Assembly (NCBI GenBank): GCA_963682055.1 | Contig: OY821749.1 | Span: forward strand, 24,931,631 to 24,995,630 | Length of the DNA: 64,000 nt | Source: Primula veris | Taxonomy: Eukaryota; Streptophyta; Magnoliopsida; Ericales; Primulaceae | Reading direction: 5' to 3' | Shown: positions 48,551 to 60,455 of the stretch, one piece after another | How the letters are laid out: the number at the start of each line of letters is the position of its first letter | Numbering within the stretch: the first letter of the stretch is position 1 | Notes under the pieces: generated by a model | What the model was told of the DNA's origin: nothing | Database searches by the model: none | What the model saw: only the letters and a program-made list of their open reading frames with translations | Translations under genes and position numbers: made by a program

Positions 48551-51295
48551 TTATTCGCTTTTTAGTGCAACTTCTGTGCCATCATCAACAGTTTCTGCTA
48601 CCGTTTCTTCTGGCTTATTAGTAATCTCCTCGAGCTGCTTGAGAACTTGTTCAGCCTCTGGCCTAGCTGACGGAGAAGGATCAACACAATGCAAAGCTAG
48701 CTTCAATGTGCTTAACAACTCATCCCCCGAATTAGTAGCCTCGTTATTACTATTATTATCTCTAATTAGCTCGACATCAAATACCTCATTAGTCCACTCC
48801 TCTTTCACTATAGAAGCCACCCACTGAGGCAGATCAGCCCCATCTTGCGCCTCACTTGGTGATTTTCCCGTCAAAAGCTCCAACATAATCACACCGAGGC
48901 TGTAAATATCTGTCTTTGTGGTGGCGTTTTTGAGTTTCGAGAGCTCCGGGGCACGGTACCCAAGAGTGCCAGCTGTTGCAACCATGTTGGTGTTTGCAGC
49001 GCTGGTCATGAGTCGCGATAGACCCACGTCACCGATTTTAGGTTCAGTTTGTTGATCAAGTACTATGTTGCTTGATGTAAGGTTCCCATGTACCATGTTT
49101 TGTTGGGTATGAAGGTACCACAATCCTCTTGTAATTCCTGTAGCTATCTTCAACCTTGTAGCCCATGTCACTGAAGTTTCAGGCCCTCTAGCTGCCAAGT
49201 GCCAATCATAAACACGTTGTTTTTTCAGTTTTTCAAAAGAAGAATATAATAGATTTATGATTATACTTTTGAAAAAAAATAAAAAAAAATGGAGCGCAAA
49301 TAAGCAAGCACAAAGCTTAAAAAATTCATTTATGAAAACGTAACTTGCGAATAAAGATGCTGAAGGAGCTCGGAAACAAACTTTTGAATGCAGATATATA
49401 GTGATATATTAAGAATTAGTATTGAATTAGCTTTACTAACCGTGTAGGAAGGATGATAGGCTCCCATTAGGCATAAAGTCGAATACTAGTAGCTTTTCTC
49501 CTTTGGGTCCCAAGTAATAGGCTCTGAGTGCTAATATGTTCTCATTTCGAACTTTTCCAAGTGCGACAACTTCATTTTCAAACTCTTTTGAACTTTTCGT
49601 GACCTTTTCTCTCAACCTTTTCACAGCAACCTGGTTATTGTCTTCCAAAGTTGCTCTATAAACTGTGCCATAAGTGCTCTTCCCCATTATCTCAGCAGTT
49701 GCACACAACAAGTCATCGGCTGTGAACACGAAGGGACCGTCGAAATGTACCAACTTACCCCCGGTTTCACCACCTTCCTGAACCTCGGTCCCATGCATAG
49801 GGCTAGTTTTCTCAGCTACTTTGGCTTTTTGAGCATTTTTGGATACTGTGGCTGCTCTTTTTTTGATCAAACAACAGAGTAAAACACTGCACATAATAAG
49901 TAGGATCACCAGTATTGCTCCTGCTGGAATGAGGATCAGCTCTTTTATGGTTACTTTGCGACTTTTGGAATTATTTGTTGTGGTGGAAGGCGAGATTTGA
50001 GGTGGGAGAGAAGGACAAGGAGTTGAGTAGTTATACCCACAAAGCTGCATATTCCCAACAAAAGCACTTGAATTGAATTTTTCCGAAAGGGCAGAAGGGA
50101 CATTTCCAGAAAGATTATTGTAGGAAACATCTAAACTTGTGAGATTGGGTAAGTTGGCTAGTGAATTTGGAATATTTCCGGAAAATTTATTGTTTGACAA
50201 GTCAAGTTGAGTGAGGGTAGATATGTTACCGATAGATTCTGGAACTTCCCCAGTGATATGATTGTTTCCCAAGTCTAACGTCGAGAGATTATGCAATCTT
50301 TCAATAGAATCTAGTATTTCACCACTTAGACGATTGTCTCCTAGATTCAGCAAAACGAGGGAGGAAAGGTTTGAAAAACTTGAGGGGTAGCTCCCGTTAA
50401 TGAAGTTTTTCGATAAATCCAGACTTTTTAGCCTTAATAGACTGCCCAATTCCTCGGGTATTGGACCATCTATCTGGTTATTACTCAAAGTAAGCTCTTC
50501 AAGGGTGTTTAACTTACTTAAAGAACTTGGAATTCTACCAGTAAAATTATTATGATCGAGATTTACAATTCGAAGCTCATACACTTTACTTTCTTTTTCA
50601 TTTTCACCCCACGAATCAGGTATAGAACCCGATAGATTGTTATATCGAAGGTCAAGGACTGCTAGAGATACTGATTGAGTGAGACTTTTTGGAATCGAAC
50701 CCGATATAGAATTGTAGCTCAAGTTGAGTCTAATTATCTTGGTAGAATTAAACAAGTTAGGGGGAATGCTACCAGTGAGCTGATTATTGCCGAATTCAAG
50801 ATTTTGTATCAATGGATTATTAGCAATAGATAATGGGATCGAACCCGAAAGACGATTGTTGAAGAGATATATACCTCTGAGATTTGGAAGTAAACCAAGC
50901 GAATAGGGGATGGGTCCAGTGAGGCCATTGTCATGCAGACTAAGCCTCTGAAGATATTTTAATCCTCCTATTTTTTTGGAAATTCGACCACCCAAATTTT
51001 TGAATGGTAACTGTATAGCGATGACGCGTCCCTTATAGCACCTGATCCCAGCCCACCCACCTGAGCAAGTACCATGACCCGTATCGTTCCAGCTACTTAA
51101 ACCTCTTCTGTAGTCGATGAGTTCATGTTTTATAGCTTCTAATGCTCGAAAATCCGAAAGGGTGACAACAACTCCGTCCGGTTGATGGTCTAAGGCCAAA
51201 CCACACGCGAAAAAAAGTAGCAAAACAGCGAAAAAAGTGATGTTTTTCCGCCGATATTGCAAAAACCGATATGGGTATTGCTGGAAATGATTCAT
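48551..51295 (-). CDS. IMK2: LRR receptor-like (pseudo)kinase, IMK2-like
   Basis: Two exons: 51295-49441 and 49191-48551, joined in phase 1 across a 249-bp intron, 831 aa. Order: a signal peptide (hydrophobic core [13 protein letters not shown], about residues 24-36), an N-terminal LRR cap with paired cysteines ([10 protein letters not shown]), about a dozen plant LRRs of the LxxLxLxxNxLxGxIP type, a second cysteine pair (CGYNYSTPC), a membrane span (about 453-477), a juxtamembrane Lys-rich tail and a kinase domain. The ATP lysine is present (VAVKRL, Lys559), but the catalytic HRD is HGN (653-655) and DFG is DVG (673-675). Weak or no phosphotransfer is expected, as I recall for this subfamily. 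Arabidopsis IMK2/IMK3 are expressed in meristems. Acts at the plasma membrane; the ligand is unknown. It is not part of the DUF538-TBL-DTX44 synteny that I remember. Confidence 0.9.
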
Positions 51296-54200
51296 GAGCT
51301 GAAACTAGGAATTGAATGTTTAATTGTATGTATAAATAAATAAATTCAAAAAACTAATATTGCTGTACTGGTAGAGGTTTTCTTTCTTTTGTATGCATGT
51401 ATCAATGGAATTTGTATTTATGTATATGTGAAAATGTATAAATTTAGGAAGAGTATTGGGAAGAAAAAATCTCTCTACTATTTATCTATCTAGTATCTAA
51501 TGTGCCTTTTTTTTCTAAACCAAAGTGACCGAGCCTTATAATGGAAAATGAAACACTAAATTAGTAAAAAAAAGTCAGGAGAAGCATGTGAGTTTGGATA
51601 GAGAATGTGATGGAATCTTTGGGAAGAACAAGTCAGCAAAAAAAGAAAAAAATAGGAAAAAAAGCACATTCACAAAAAACTACTAAGGTTTTTGGTGCAT
51701 CTTAACGGCTAGTTTTCTTGTTGATGTGTTTGATGAAAGGGACTTGACCAACGGCTATAATAAGGTTACATCGGTGAGAGTGGGACCTTATTTAATTTGT
51801 AGTTTTTCCTGCGTTATATACGGCGCCAATAATTATTTTCCCACTATGTTACATTGTTTTAATTACAAGTTTGTGCCAATTATTGTCTCAAAATTAAATA
51901 AAAAATTGTGTCAGTTACTTCGTTATTCAACTTATTCCTAAGTGGCCGTTGTAGCTTTAACCAAGTATATATATATATATTATTCTACCCTTTTTATTAC
52001 CTTCTCGTTTTTCTATAGTGAAATGATTTAATAAATAGGCATTGTCAGTTGTCACCTGGGAATCAAATGGGCAGTAAACGAGAGTATAACACAATACCAA
52101 GTCAGTACAAAATTGCGTAGTATTTAGGATTCATGGTGGCTCTCGTATAAGACATAGACCATCTCCCTTGATTGGGCTCATTATATTTTAGAACTTCAAG
52201 AATACTCTCCTACTTATTGTTACTAAACGTCTTGTTGGTTGTTTAAATCGTTCTATGCATTGGACATGTATCCGAGAAATGGACTATAAAGGGACACAAG
52301 GGGACTACGACGCCCTTCATTGGAATTCACGAGTACTGATAACGTATGCATCATAGTCTGGGCAGGTCCGACCAACTAATCTACTGTTAGGACTCGGGTT
52401 AGCGGAGAGACTATGTCACACGTCTAATTTCTTTTGTGTCATAGTATATCCAAACTGCAAGTAAATGAAAAAATATATATTTTTCCAGGTATACTGGACT
52501 TAATAACACGAGACTCGCTCCTAATCCTGCCTCCTCTCTTTCTCGGTTAAATTAGAAAAATGTTTTTATAAGGAGCTACTTTTCAGTTGTATGCCTTTAA
52601 GAGTATTACTAATTATCTGAACTTAATTACGGTTAACTGTGAAGCATACTGTTTAATTCAGATTACTCCTTTTCTTTTCTTCCTGAAAAACATCTTTCAC
52701 TGGAGAAAAAAAAATTAAATTTTTGCATCCATGGCAGTTAAACATATTCAGGGGCCATGACAATTAAACAAAAGCCAAAAATCTTTTCATTGATCTCCTA
52801 TCTCACTCGGCCTCGAGCCTTTTCAGTTGACCTTGTTTGGCTCAGAACTACACAATGTCACACGATTCCACAGTCAAAGAGTAACTTCAACAAATAGGAC
52901 ATGGGATTTTCAATACAATTTCAACTATCAGAAAGATAAAATCACATAGATAAAAGCAAACAAATCAGTCACACGATTCCACATCATGTTACATGCTGAA
53001 CTATGAGACGCTTCAAATGGATGAAATATAATCAAAATAAGCAAAGAACAAATCAGTCAAAAGGAGGGGTGAAATTTGAAGCATCGTAACTAGACAGACC
53101 TTCTCTTCAACAGGGTCAAGACTGGTAAGAAGTTCGAAAAAAAATGCAGGAGCCATTCTAATCACGTATACATGTGGTTACATCACTTTTGTCTATTATA
53201 TCAAACCCATAATAAAGACGCCACACATCAAAACTAACTGATACCAAGTCTCCGCTTACTGTTAGTTTTGATATTTCATCATTTATCCCGAATTAAACAC
53301 GTGAACGAACACAAACATGCAAACCAAACATTTCATTTTTGTCTTTAGACAAAAGATAGAACTGTGAGTCTGAGACCATTCCTATCTTTGAAGTAAGTAG
53401 CTCTATTGTTAATTTATGAATCCTTTTATGCATGAGTCATTACTTTTGAATCTTCAGACACAGGATTAAAAAGTGAAAGAAACAGACATACATTCAACAG
53501 GGTATTTGGAATCTAAGCAGCCATACGAAGTCCTAAACTAATTCTCAACCTAATTCTCATAAATAACTCATAGCGAGAACCAAGCATGTCTATTCAAAGC
53601 CAATAGACGTCTACTGTTATTCACTTATTTTACACTATAACACAACTAAACCTACAGAACGTTATATTCACATTAAACCTACATTATGTAATATTCACCG
53701 TCTACTAGCCAAATAAGCCAATTAGCTTCTACCATTGCTCAAAAGTCTGAAAAGTATTATTATAATGCGCTACACCAGTGTATCAATACGTTTGATCATA
53801 ACGATCTCCAACCTAACCAATATCTATAATCAAGAGATGATACTCAAACATGTAATGAATGGAGATAACCACAACTGTATCTTCTATTGCTATATCTGGT
53901 AAAAATCACTACTTATTAGCTAAAAGCACTATACAAGTCACAAGACATGGCAGAAAGTATTTAAAAACCATAGGATATTCTAAATTCTGATGCAAATCAA
54001 AATCATCATCAATTTTGACAAAAAATGAAAAACATTGTGAACTGTTCTATTCTAGGGAAGAGATGCTCAGATATGTGTTCTCGTAGACTGGATGCAAAAT
54101 AAAGTAACTAACGCAACCAGCAAGGTTAGTTGGTAATCATGGCTGACAAGAATCCTCAGATAACTAAAGATTCTCAAAAAGTTCAGCAATAGAAGGTTTA

Positions 54201-54319
54201 TGACCAAAACAACTCAGTAAATAAGCAATGAGCCGGCAGCCAATGATTTTCAGGCATCACGGAGTCAGACATAATATTTCGGGAAACAGACATAACAAAG
54301 GATGATACTCAATGTCTAA

Positions 54320-54322
<3 letters not shown>

Positions 54323-54383
<61 letters not shown>
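54323..54383. repeat. (GT)15 followed by a run of 31 G
   Basis: Fifteen GT units (54323-54352) pass directly into an uninterrupted run of 31 guanines (54353-54383). The two tracts form alternating purine-pyrimidine DNA next to a G-quadruplex-capable run. Confidence 0.95.
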
Positions 54384-54384
<1 letters not shown>

Positions 54385-54999
54385 TGATACACAACGGACA
54401 ATAATACCCCAAAACACATTAACAAATACAGATGACCAGTTATCCAAACAAAAACTGCAAATTGAAGAACTAAATACAACATTCTCAGGATGTATAACCT
54501 GCGTTGCGCAAACACTTGATAATTGAAGTCCTTACAGATGGAGTACAAAGCAGAATAGAAACCAATAGGTACATAATGTCCCACTAAAAGTTATAACTTA
54601 AATAAAGCTAGAGATCGTCCTTGTTTTCTACCCAGATGACCAGTTAATTACTTAATTCAACATGAAGCTAACAATCTAATTGTACACATTGATGATATAA
54701 ACAAGTGGCAAAAACAACTTGCACAAATCAACAAAATAGATAGCAAGGGCAATTCTAACACAAGTAACCCATGCCAAAACTTAACTACTATGTTTACGAG
54801 GGAAACATTGAGGAAACAAGTTGTACCAATAGAAACTTTTGCATTCACTGGCTTTCTAGATGATCAAGTTATGAGCCAGCAAATGACAATTTCAGCTTAA
54901 CAAGGCAGTGTTTCACATCTAGTCATCCTAAATTTTACCCAAGCGAAAACTACACTTCATTATAAATTATAAATTTCACTAGTGGAAAACCTCGTCAAT

Positions 55000-56500
55000 T
55001 TCTGCAAGAAACGTAAAGATCGACCACATTCAAAATGCATGAAATGGGTCAATGCAGATCTGTCCTATACAAGGTTAAATCTGTATATACATTTTAAAAC
55101 AGAACATGCCTTACTCGACCATGACAATACAAAACAATCAACCAATATTCGATCCCTCTAGAAGTATGTAAACGGCAGGCAATCCATAAAACAAAATTAA
55201 CACCAAGTTCCAGTAATTTATAAGCATCGATGTTGCAGATATCTTATACAGAAACGAGCGGTCATTCCTGTAAAATAGATGCCACATTCAAACCTCTATA
55301 AAATCATACTTGTATAGTATCCACTCCATATGAATAAGAATTATTCCATGGTTACAAATAATGAATAATTTATTCAAATCCAACTAACTGGTTCAATATA
55401 TCATACACATACCACAATGACAAACCATATTTAAACAAAACAAAGGTCAATAATAAGTTTCAGGTTAAGACAAAAAATATATATGTAAAAAACCCAGTAA
55501 TCTGTTTGCATGCGAAACATTGTATCGACTACACCTATACAAAACCAATGAACAAACTGTTCATTCCAAGAAATCCACCAAGAATCACCCTAACCTGACC
55601 AAAATACCCAAAAAAATAACTTTGCAACGATCATATAAACATTAAACAATCCGCCAGAATGCATAAAATGTTACAATACGCAGATCTGTCCCACAAAAGG
55701 TTATACCAATATGTAATTTGATAAGATCAAAACCAGATAAAGAAAGCCAGTTATTTGTAGCAGATACCCCTCCAGCTACACCTATGAAACAAAAACCGAA
55801 CAAAAATAACAAACTTGCGCACATAAAATCAAACGTCCTAACACAGAACCAGCAGCTGAAATGATGAAGACTAAAAAAACTGAAAAGGTTATTGCGTGAC
55901 AATCAAAAAACATTAAACAAATCCAGCAGTAACCAAATTTCCTACACAATCAGGATCTAATATAATCAGCTCTATTCCCTACAAATACTAAGCGCACTAG
56001 TAATATTTCATGGTTACTATATAACAAAACATTCAATTGAAATTACACAAATCCGGCAGTTACCAATTTTCCCACGGAAGATTATATCAAGATTTAATAT
56101 AATCAGATCTATTCCTAACAAATACTAAGTACTCGTAATATATCATGGTTACAAGATAACCAAACATTCATTTAAAAAATTAAACAAATCCTGCAGTTAC
56201 CAATTTTCATACAAAAGGTTGTATCAAGATTTAATTTAATCAGATCTATTCCGTGCAAATACCAAGCAATATTTCATTAAAATTAAACTAACCGCTTCAA
56301 TATAACCATAGAAACAAAGTAAACAACCCAACACAGGTCAAATATTAAGTCTCAGATCCATAACATACCAAATATTTTTTTAAAGAAAACATATAAAGCC
56401 AGTAATATTGTAACAGATATCCGTCCATCTAACACCTATACAACAAAATAACCGACAAATAAATCGTTCATCTCCATCAATTAATCCCTAACCCAAAATT
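55000..56500. repeat. Diverged tandem repeat array downstream of PRA1
   Basis: Three clear units begin near 55915, 56041 and 56183. Each carries AAACAAATCC(A/T)GCAGT-type, TTACCAATTTTC, ATCAAGATTTAAT and AATCAGATCTATTCC words at a spacing of about 118-140 bp. Looser copies of flanking words (GCAGATCTGTCC, ACACCTATACAAAACCAA, CCAGTAAT) recur at about 55060, 55490, 55640-55800 and 56395. Confidence 0.65.
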
Positions 56501-56535
56501 ACCAGACTCCTTCAAATCACCAAACAGAATTAAAA

Positions 56536-57180
56536 TCAAACCCGTCCCGCGACGGAGGCAGCAGCTGACGTGGTAGGTCCGGATAGGAACGATAAAAACC
56601 CGGTCGAAACCTGCTCCTGCTCATCCAAAAACAAATCCTCCGGAACCCTAAACGCACCGTGAGCACAGATGATGGCGACACCGACCATGAGAGCGGAGAT
56701 GAGAACTGATCCGACGCTGGTGAGGAAAACCACAACAATAGTCGCAAGAAGAAGACCTCCAAGAGTCTCGCGTTCAGAGAAGGTGCGGCCGAGGATAACG
56801 AGGGGTGGGTCAGAGGGGCGGAAGAGGTAGAGGAACACCCACGCAGCGAGAAGACCGAGAAGCGCAATGAGAGAGAACGGGTTCGTCAGGAGAGAGATCG
56901 TGAGGACAAGGGCTAAGAGGGTTAGGTAATTGGTGCGGAAATAGGAGTAGTTTTTACGGATACGTAAGGTGGCGTCAGAGAGGGAATCGGGTTTAGAAAA
57001 GGCGGTGCGGTCGATGAGTTCGGGCCAGGGGCGGCGGTTGGATAACCCGGTGCGGACGGTCTCGGTGATGTGGGTTATGAAGAGGCGGAGGGCAGGGGCG
57101 GAGATCGGGGCGGTGGGGTCGGCGGAGGGGACGGTGGTGGATTGGGGGGTTGTGATCGGGAGGACGGCTGGGGAAGACAT
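56536..57180 (-). CDS. PRA1 family protein (prenylated Rab acceptor), PRA1.B type
   Basis: Single-exon gene of 214 aa, the usual length for plant PRA1. The N-terminus is Pro/Ser/Thr-rich. The PRA1 domain spans about residues 40-185, with the family words RRPWPELIDRTAFSKP and NYSYFRTNY. Two long hydrophobic hairpins lie at about 85-120 and 138-175, joined by RPSDPPLVILGRTFSERE. PRA1 proteins sit in ER, Golgi and endosomal membranes and take part in Rab-dependent vesicle traffic. The charged C-terminus after FRVPEDLFLDE is typical. The CDS is clearly GC-richer than the window, which explains long spurious antisense ORFs over it. The 5' leader on the minus strand has a GA repeat at about 57203-57221. 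B-subfamily placement is by resemblance only. Confidence 0.93.
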   Translation of the reverse strand: MSSPAVLPITTPQSTTVPSADPTAPISAPALRLFITHITETVRTGLSNRRPWPELIDRTAFSKPDSLSDATLRIRKNYSYFRTNYLTLLALVLTISLLTNPFSLIALLGLLAAWVFLYLFRPSDPPLVILGRTFSERETLGGLLLATIVVVFLTSVGSVLISALMVGVAIICAHGAFRVPEDLFLDEQEQVSTGFLSFLSGPTTSAAASVAGRV

Positions 57181-60100
57181 TGTTGGGTTAGAGAGAGATT
57201 GTAGAGAGAGAGAGAGAGAGATTTGGGATCTGAGTTTATTTGGGAGAGATGTAGAGAGAGGTGGGATTATAGGGGTGGAGAGGAAATAGGGAGGAAAATG
57301 GGAGGTTACGCGTTTGTTGGTGTGGTTAAACTGCTGATTGCACCTATGGAGTTATGGGTAATTTGCTAATAGACCCTGAAAAGTTTGGAATACGCATGTA
57401 CCGATTTGTTTGACCATATACTACTATCGAACCGAACTTATTTGCATTGAAAAAAATTATAACATAACCGAACCGAAAAAATCGGTATACCGGTATACCA
57501 ACTTTTTCGGTGGGTACGGTTCAGTTTTCCGTTTTATACCGAAACATGATTATTATTAAAATACAATTGTTGATAACAATAAAATAGTAAAAAAGTTTGT
57601 AAAAAGTAAAATATGTATAACTATTCTTATATTTACTACATTTATCGTGAACTTGATTAAAATAGTAAACATTTATAAAATAAGAATTCTTTTAAAACAT
57701 TAAATAAGAAAATTGAGTAACACGAAATTATTGTATTTGATCTCGTAAATAGAAAAATAATTCGTAAGTAAAATTAAACTAAACTATAAAACAATTTATT
57801 TGTAAGTTATGACTATGTATAAATTTCTATATATTTTATAATTTTAATGTTTTGTTCGATTTGCTATTATACCAAACATACGAAATGGATATCGAAACCG
57901 AACCGAACCGACTTTAAAGTTTGGTTCGGTTGTACCATACTGAAAAGTTGGTATACTGAAGTTTCGGTACCAACTTGCTCGGTTCGGTTCGAATATCGGT
58001 CGGTTGGTATAAATCGGTATGAAAAGTCCACCCCTAATCAACATGCGAATCATTGTGGTAAGTAACTGCTATTGATTATAAATAAAATCTAAAAAATCGG
58101 ATTGATTTGGCATTCTAAATTTATGCGTGGAACATATTTATGCAAGTGTTTCTCGGTAACTAATTGCATATGATCTGAAATTTTAATTTTTGGGTCCTTA
58201 TTTTGTGGCGTGAACGTTATGAAAACCGGTTACGTGTTACTAGTTCGTCCTGAATTATTAGAATCGGAACAAAATATATTAGACTAAATCATTTATTTAA
58301 ATACATTGAACGGTTGACATCTATTTAAGATTCAATCTAGTAATAAATTTGATAAGTTCGACGTCATTTTGTTATACACCACTATAAGACATAAAATTAA
58401 ACCCTGAATTTGTATTTTAAGATAATCGCTTATAAACTTATTGTTGAATAATATATATCAACAGTTCGATGTCTTTAAATGAATTATTGTATATTTATTG
58501 TAAGTGTGGTCTGTAGGTATAATGTGTGTAATGTTGAATACTTTTATGTTATCGTTTAGGAGAGTGACGACACAAATTGAGAACTCAATTATACCCCATC
58601 ACTTACCATTGCAAAAAGACTCGTGTGTTTGAAAATATGTTTGTGTTCCTAATTTCATTTGAAGTTTAGATTAAATAATAAATCTTTTTCGTATTTTCTT
58701 AAATTTAAGTAATATCTGGTACGAAGAATATGAACTATTTGTTTTGTAATTAATTCATATGACCAACTTTAAATTGGAATTACTTTTTGTCGTTCGAAAT
58801 GCTCCTACATATATGTGATTGTTGACGTTTATATTTGTAAGATACTTTTGTAAATACTTTTGTAACTGAAAAGGCATATTACTTGAAAAATTATGGATTT
58901 TCACATTCAAAAAACTGAATTATGTCGGGTCAACATGTTTATTCTTGTGAATAGTGATCTTAACAAGATATGTGTAGTAGAAAATGAGTTTTATTTGAAA
59001 CAGAATAACTTACGTAGACTTTGTATACTTCTAGAAATGGTTATGTTTTTATTTATTTTATTGCAAATATAGATAGTTTCTGGAATTATGGGTAATAGTT
59101 GCAAGTTTTCATAGTGATAGGGTCCCTTTCAAAATAGTAATTGTGGGCAAGTTTCCTTTGTTGTTTGACTTGGATATTTAGTCGGTGGATCTACGGTACC
59201 ATCTATCGAATAGCTCTTTGACGCGTGAGACGACTTAAATAACTTAATGGTTAAGGCATAATTACAATTTACATCAATGTTATTCATGGTTTCAAAAAAT
59301 TTATTATTATTAGAATTCTCAAAATACAACGTAAATTAATTACACCAATTTATACTTTATACAAAACGACATAGTTACTTGATTGTCTAAACTCTTGGGG
59401 TATAAGACTTATAATTTCATGATGTAAATTGTAATGTTAAGCACTTCAAGCCAAATACATTATTAATACGTTGTATGTAAAAGGCTATTTTACGTCATAA
59501 TTTATGATGATTATATAAATATAGAATAAAAAAAATATAGGATATAAGAAAAAAATATGATATAAATTGTAATGTTGATACAAATATTTAGAAAAAAAAA
59601 TATAGAATATAATAAATTTTGTATGGTTAAAGAGAGAGAAATAGTTTAATTAGTTTTTTTTTTTCTATTTTTTATGAAAATAGTTAATATGATAATTAAT
59701 AAAAAAAAATTATAGGGGTATTTTTTTAAAAAAAATGGTTAAATTGTGTAAACTCAACTTTTATTGAGTTCAGTTATATTAATAGTATGATGATACGATA
59801 TAATATGATACTCATTGAAATATCGATGGTTTGTTTAGACCGTGCATAACTACATTTTTTGAATTATTTAAGACTATAGTTAAAATTAATGAAGTTGCTA
59901 AAATTCATAATGAAATTCAGCGGCTAAAATTCTCATATGGTCCATTTATGTGTTAAATAATAGAAAGAGTCGAAGCGATATTTGACCGTTAATTGAAAAT
60001 CCAACTGATCACAACGAAATTGTAGTCGTCAAAATTCATTATCAACTTCAGGAACTCCTTTCCCATAGAAAACATAAATAAAGAAGCTAACGGAAATTTA

Positions 60101-60344
60101 TATGATAATAACGGTGACCGAGAAGCGGAAAACGCCTTTCAGAGTGTAAAAAACTGCTGTTTCCTTAAACGAAGTTTAAAAGTGGAACATCCAAACACAC
60201 CCTTACAATCAAAGGGCAATTTGGTCATTTCAAAATCACTAACCAGTGTGCGGCTGATAGTGAATAAGACTCGAAAGATAAAAAAGGGAAAAAAGAAAGA
60301 AAGAGATACATACATATATAGATATATAGATATAGAGAGAGAAG
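57181..60344. other. 3.2-kb divergent intergenic region, PRA1 to MDL
   Basis: It contains the PRA1 promoter (GA-rich leader, no clear TATA) and the MDL promoter, whose leader holds ATAGAGAGAGAAG just before the ATG. A CGGTT-rich element lies at 57425-58036. The remainder is AT-rich with no coding potential. Confidence 0.5.
57425..58036. mobile_element. CGGTTCGGTT-rich element, probable hAT-type relic
   Basis: Both ends (57430-57545 and 57885-58030) are dense in AACCGAAC/GGTTCGGT words in both orientations, around an AT-rich centre with no ORF. The right end GAAAAGTCCACCCCTA resembles termini of plant hAT-derived elements (TAGGGGTGG inverse). Subterminal short repeats in both orientations are typical of hAT transposase binding sites. 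The left terminus is uncertain. Confidence 0.55.
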
Positions 60345-60455
60345 ATGCCTTGCTTGAATCTGTGTACTAACGTGAGCCTAGAGGGAATTGACACCTCAGC
60401 AATCCTCAAGGATGCCACGTCATCAGTCTCCACCATAATCGGCAAACCCGAAAAT
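60345..60455 (+). CDS. MDL: MIF/D-DT-like tautomerase-fold protein (MDL), exon 1 only
   Basis: The ATG at 60345 opens 37 codons starting MPCLNLCTNVSLEGIDTSAI and ending IIGKPEN, followed by a GT donor (GTATAT). It matches exon 1 of plant MDL genes, including the proline after Met that is the N-terminal catalytic residue of the MIF superfamily, and the family exon break before the YVM segment. Plant MDL proteins are about 115 aa, cytosolic or peroxisomal, with weak tautomerase activity and suggested roles in stress responses. No exon 2 or 3 was found up to the right edge, so the gene should continue past 64000, with intron 1 at least 3.5 kb long. A decayed copy of exon 1 lies at 63542-63648. 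Confidence 0.85.

Larger units (their letters stand above)
51296..56535. other. 5.2-kb region between the IMK2-like and PRA1 genes, no gene seen
   Basis: No ORF resembles a known protein. The first kilobase should include the IMK2 promoter. A (GT)15-G31 microsatellite lies at 54323-54383. From about 55000 to 56500 the sequence is a diverged repeat array on the 3' side of PRA1. Intermediate sequence is moderately complex and not obviously transposon, so an unannotated non-coding transcript or a long 3' UTR cannot be excluded. Confidence 0.5.

Noticed and set aside
48576..48827. 83-residue plus-strand ORF
   Set aside because: Antisense shadow of the IMK2-like kinase exon.
54309..54584. Proline/histidine-threonine-rich minus-strand ORF
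   Set aside because: It is the translation of the (GT)n-G31 microsatellite and flanks.
56517..57289. Long ORFs in other frames over PRA1 (minus 56517-56867, plus 56969-57289)
   Set aside because: They are frame shadows caused by the GC-rich PRA1 coding sequence; they show no recognisable domain.
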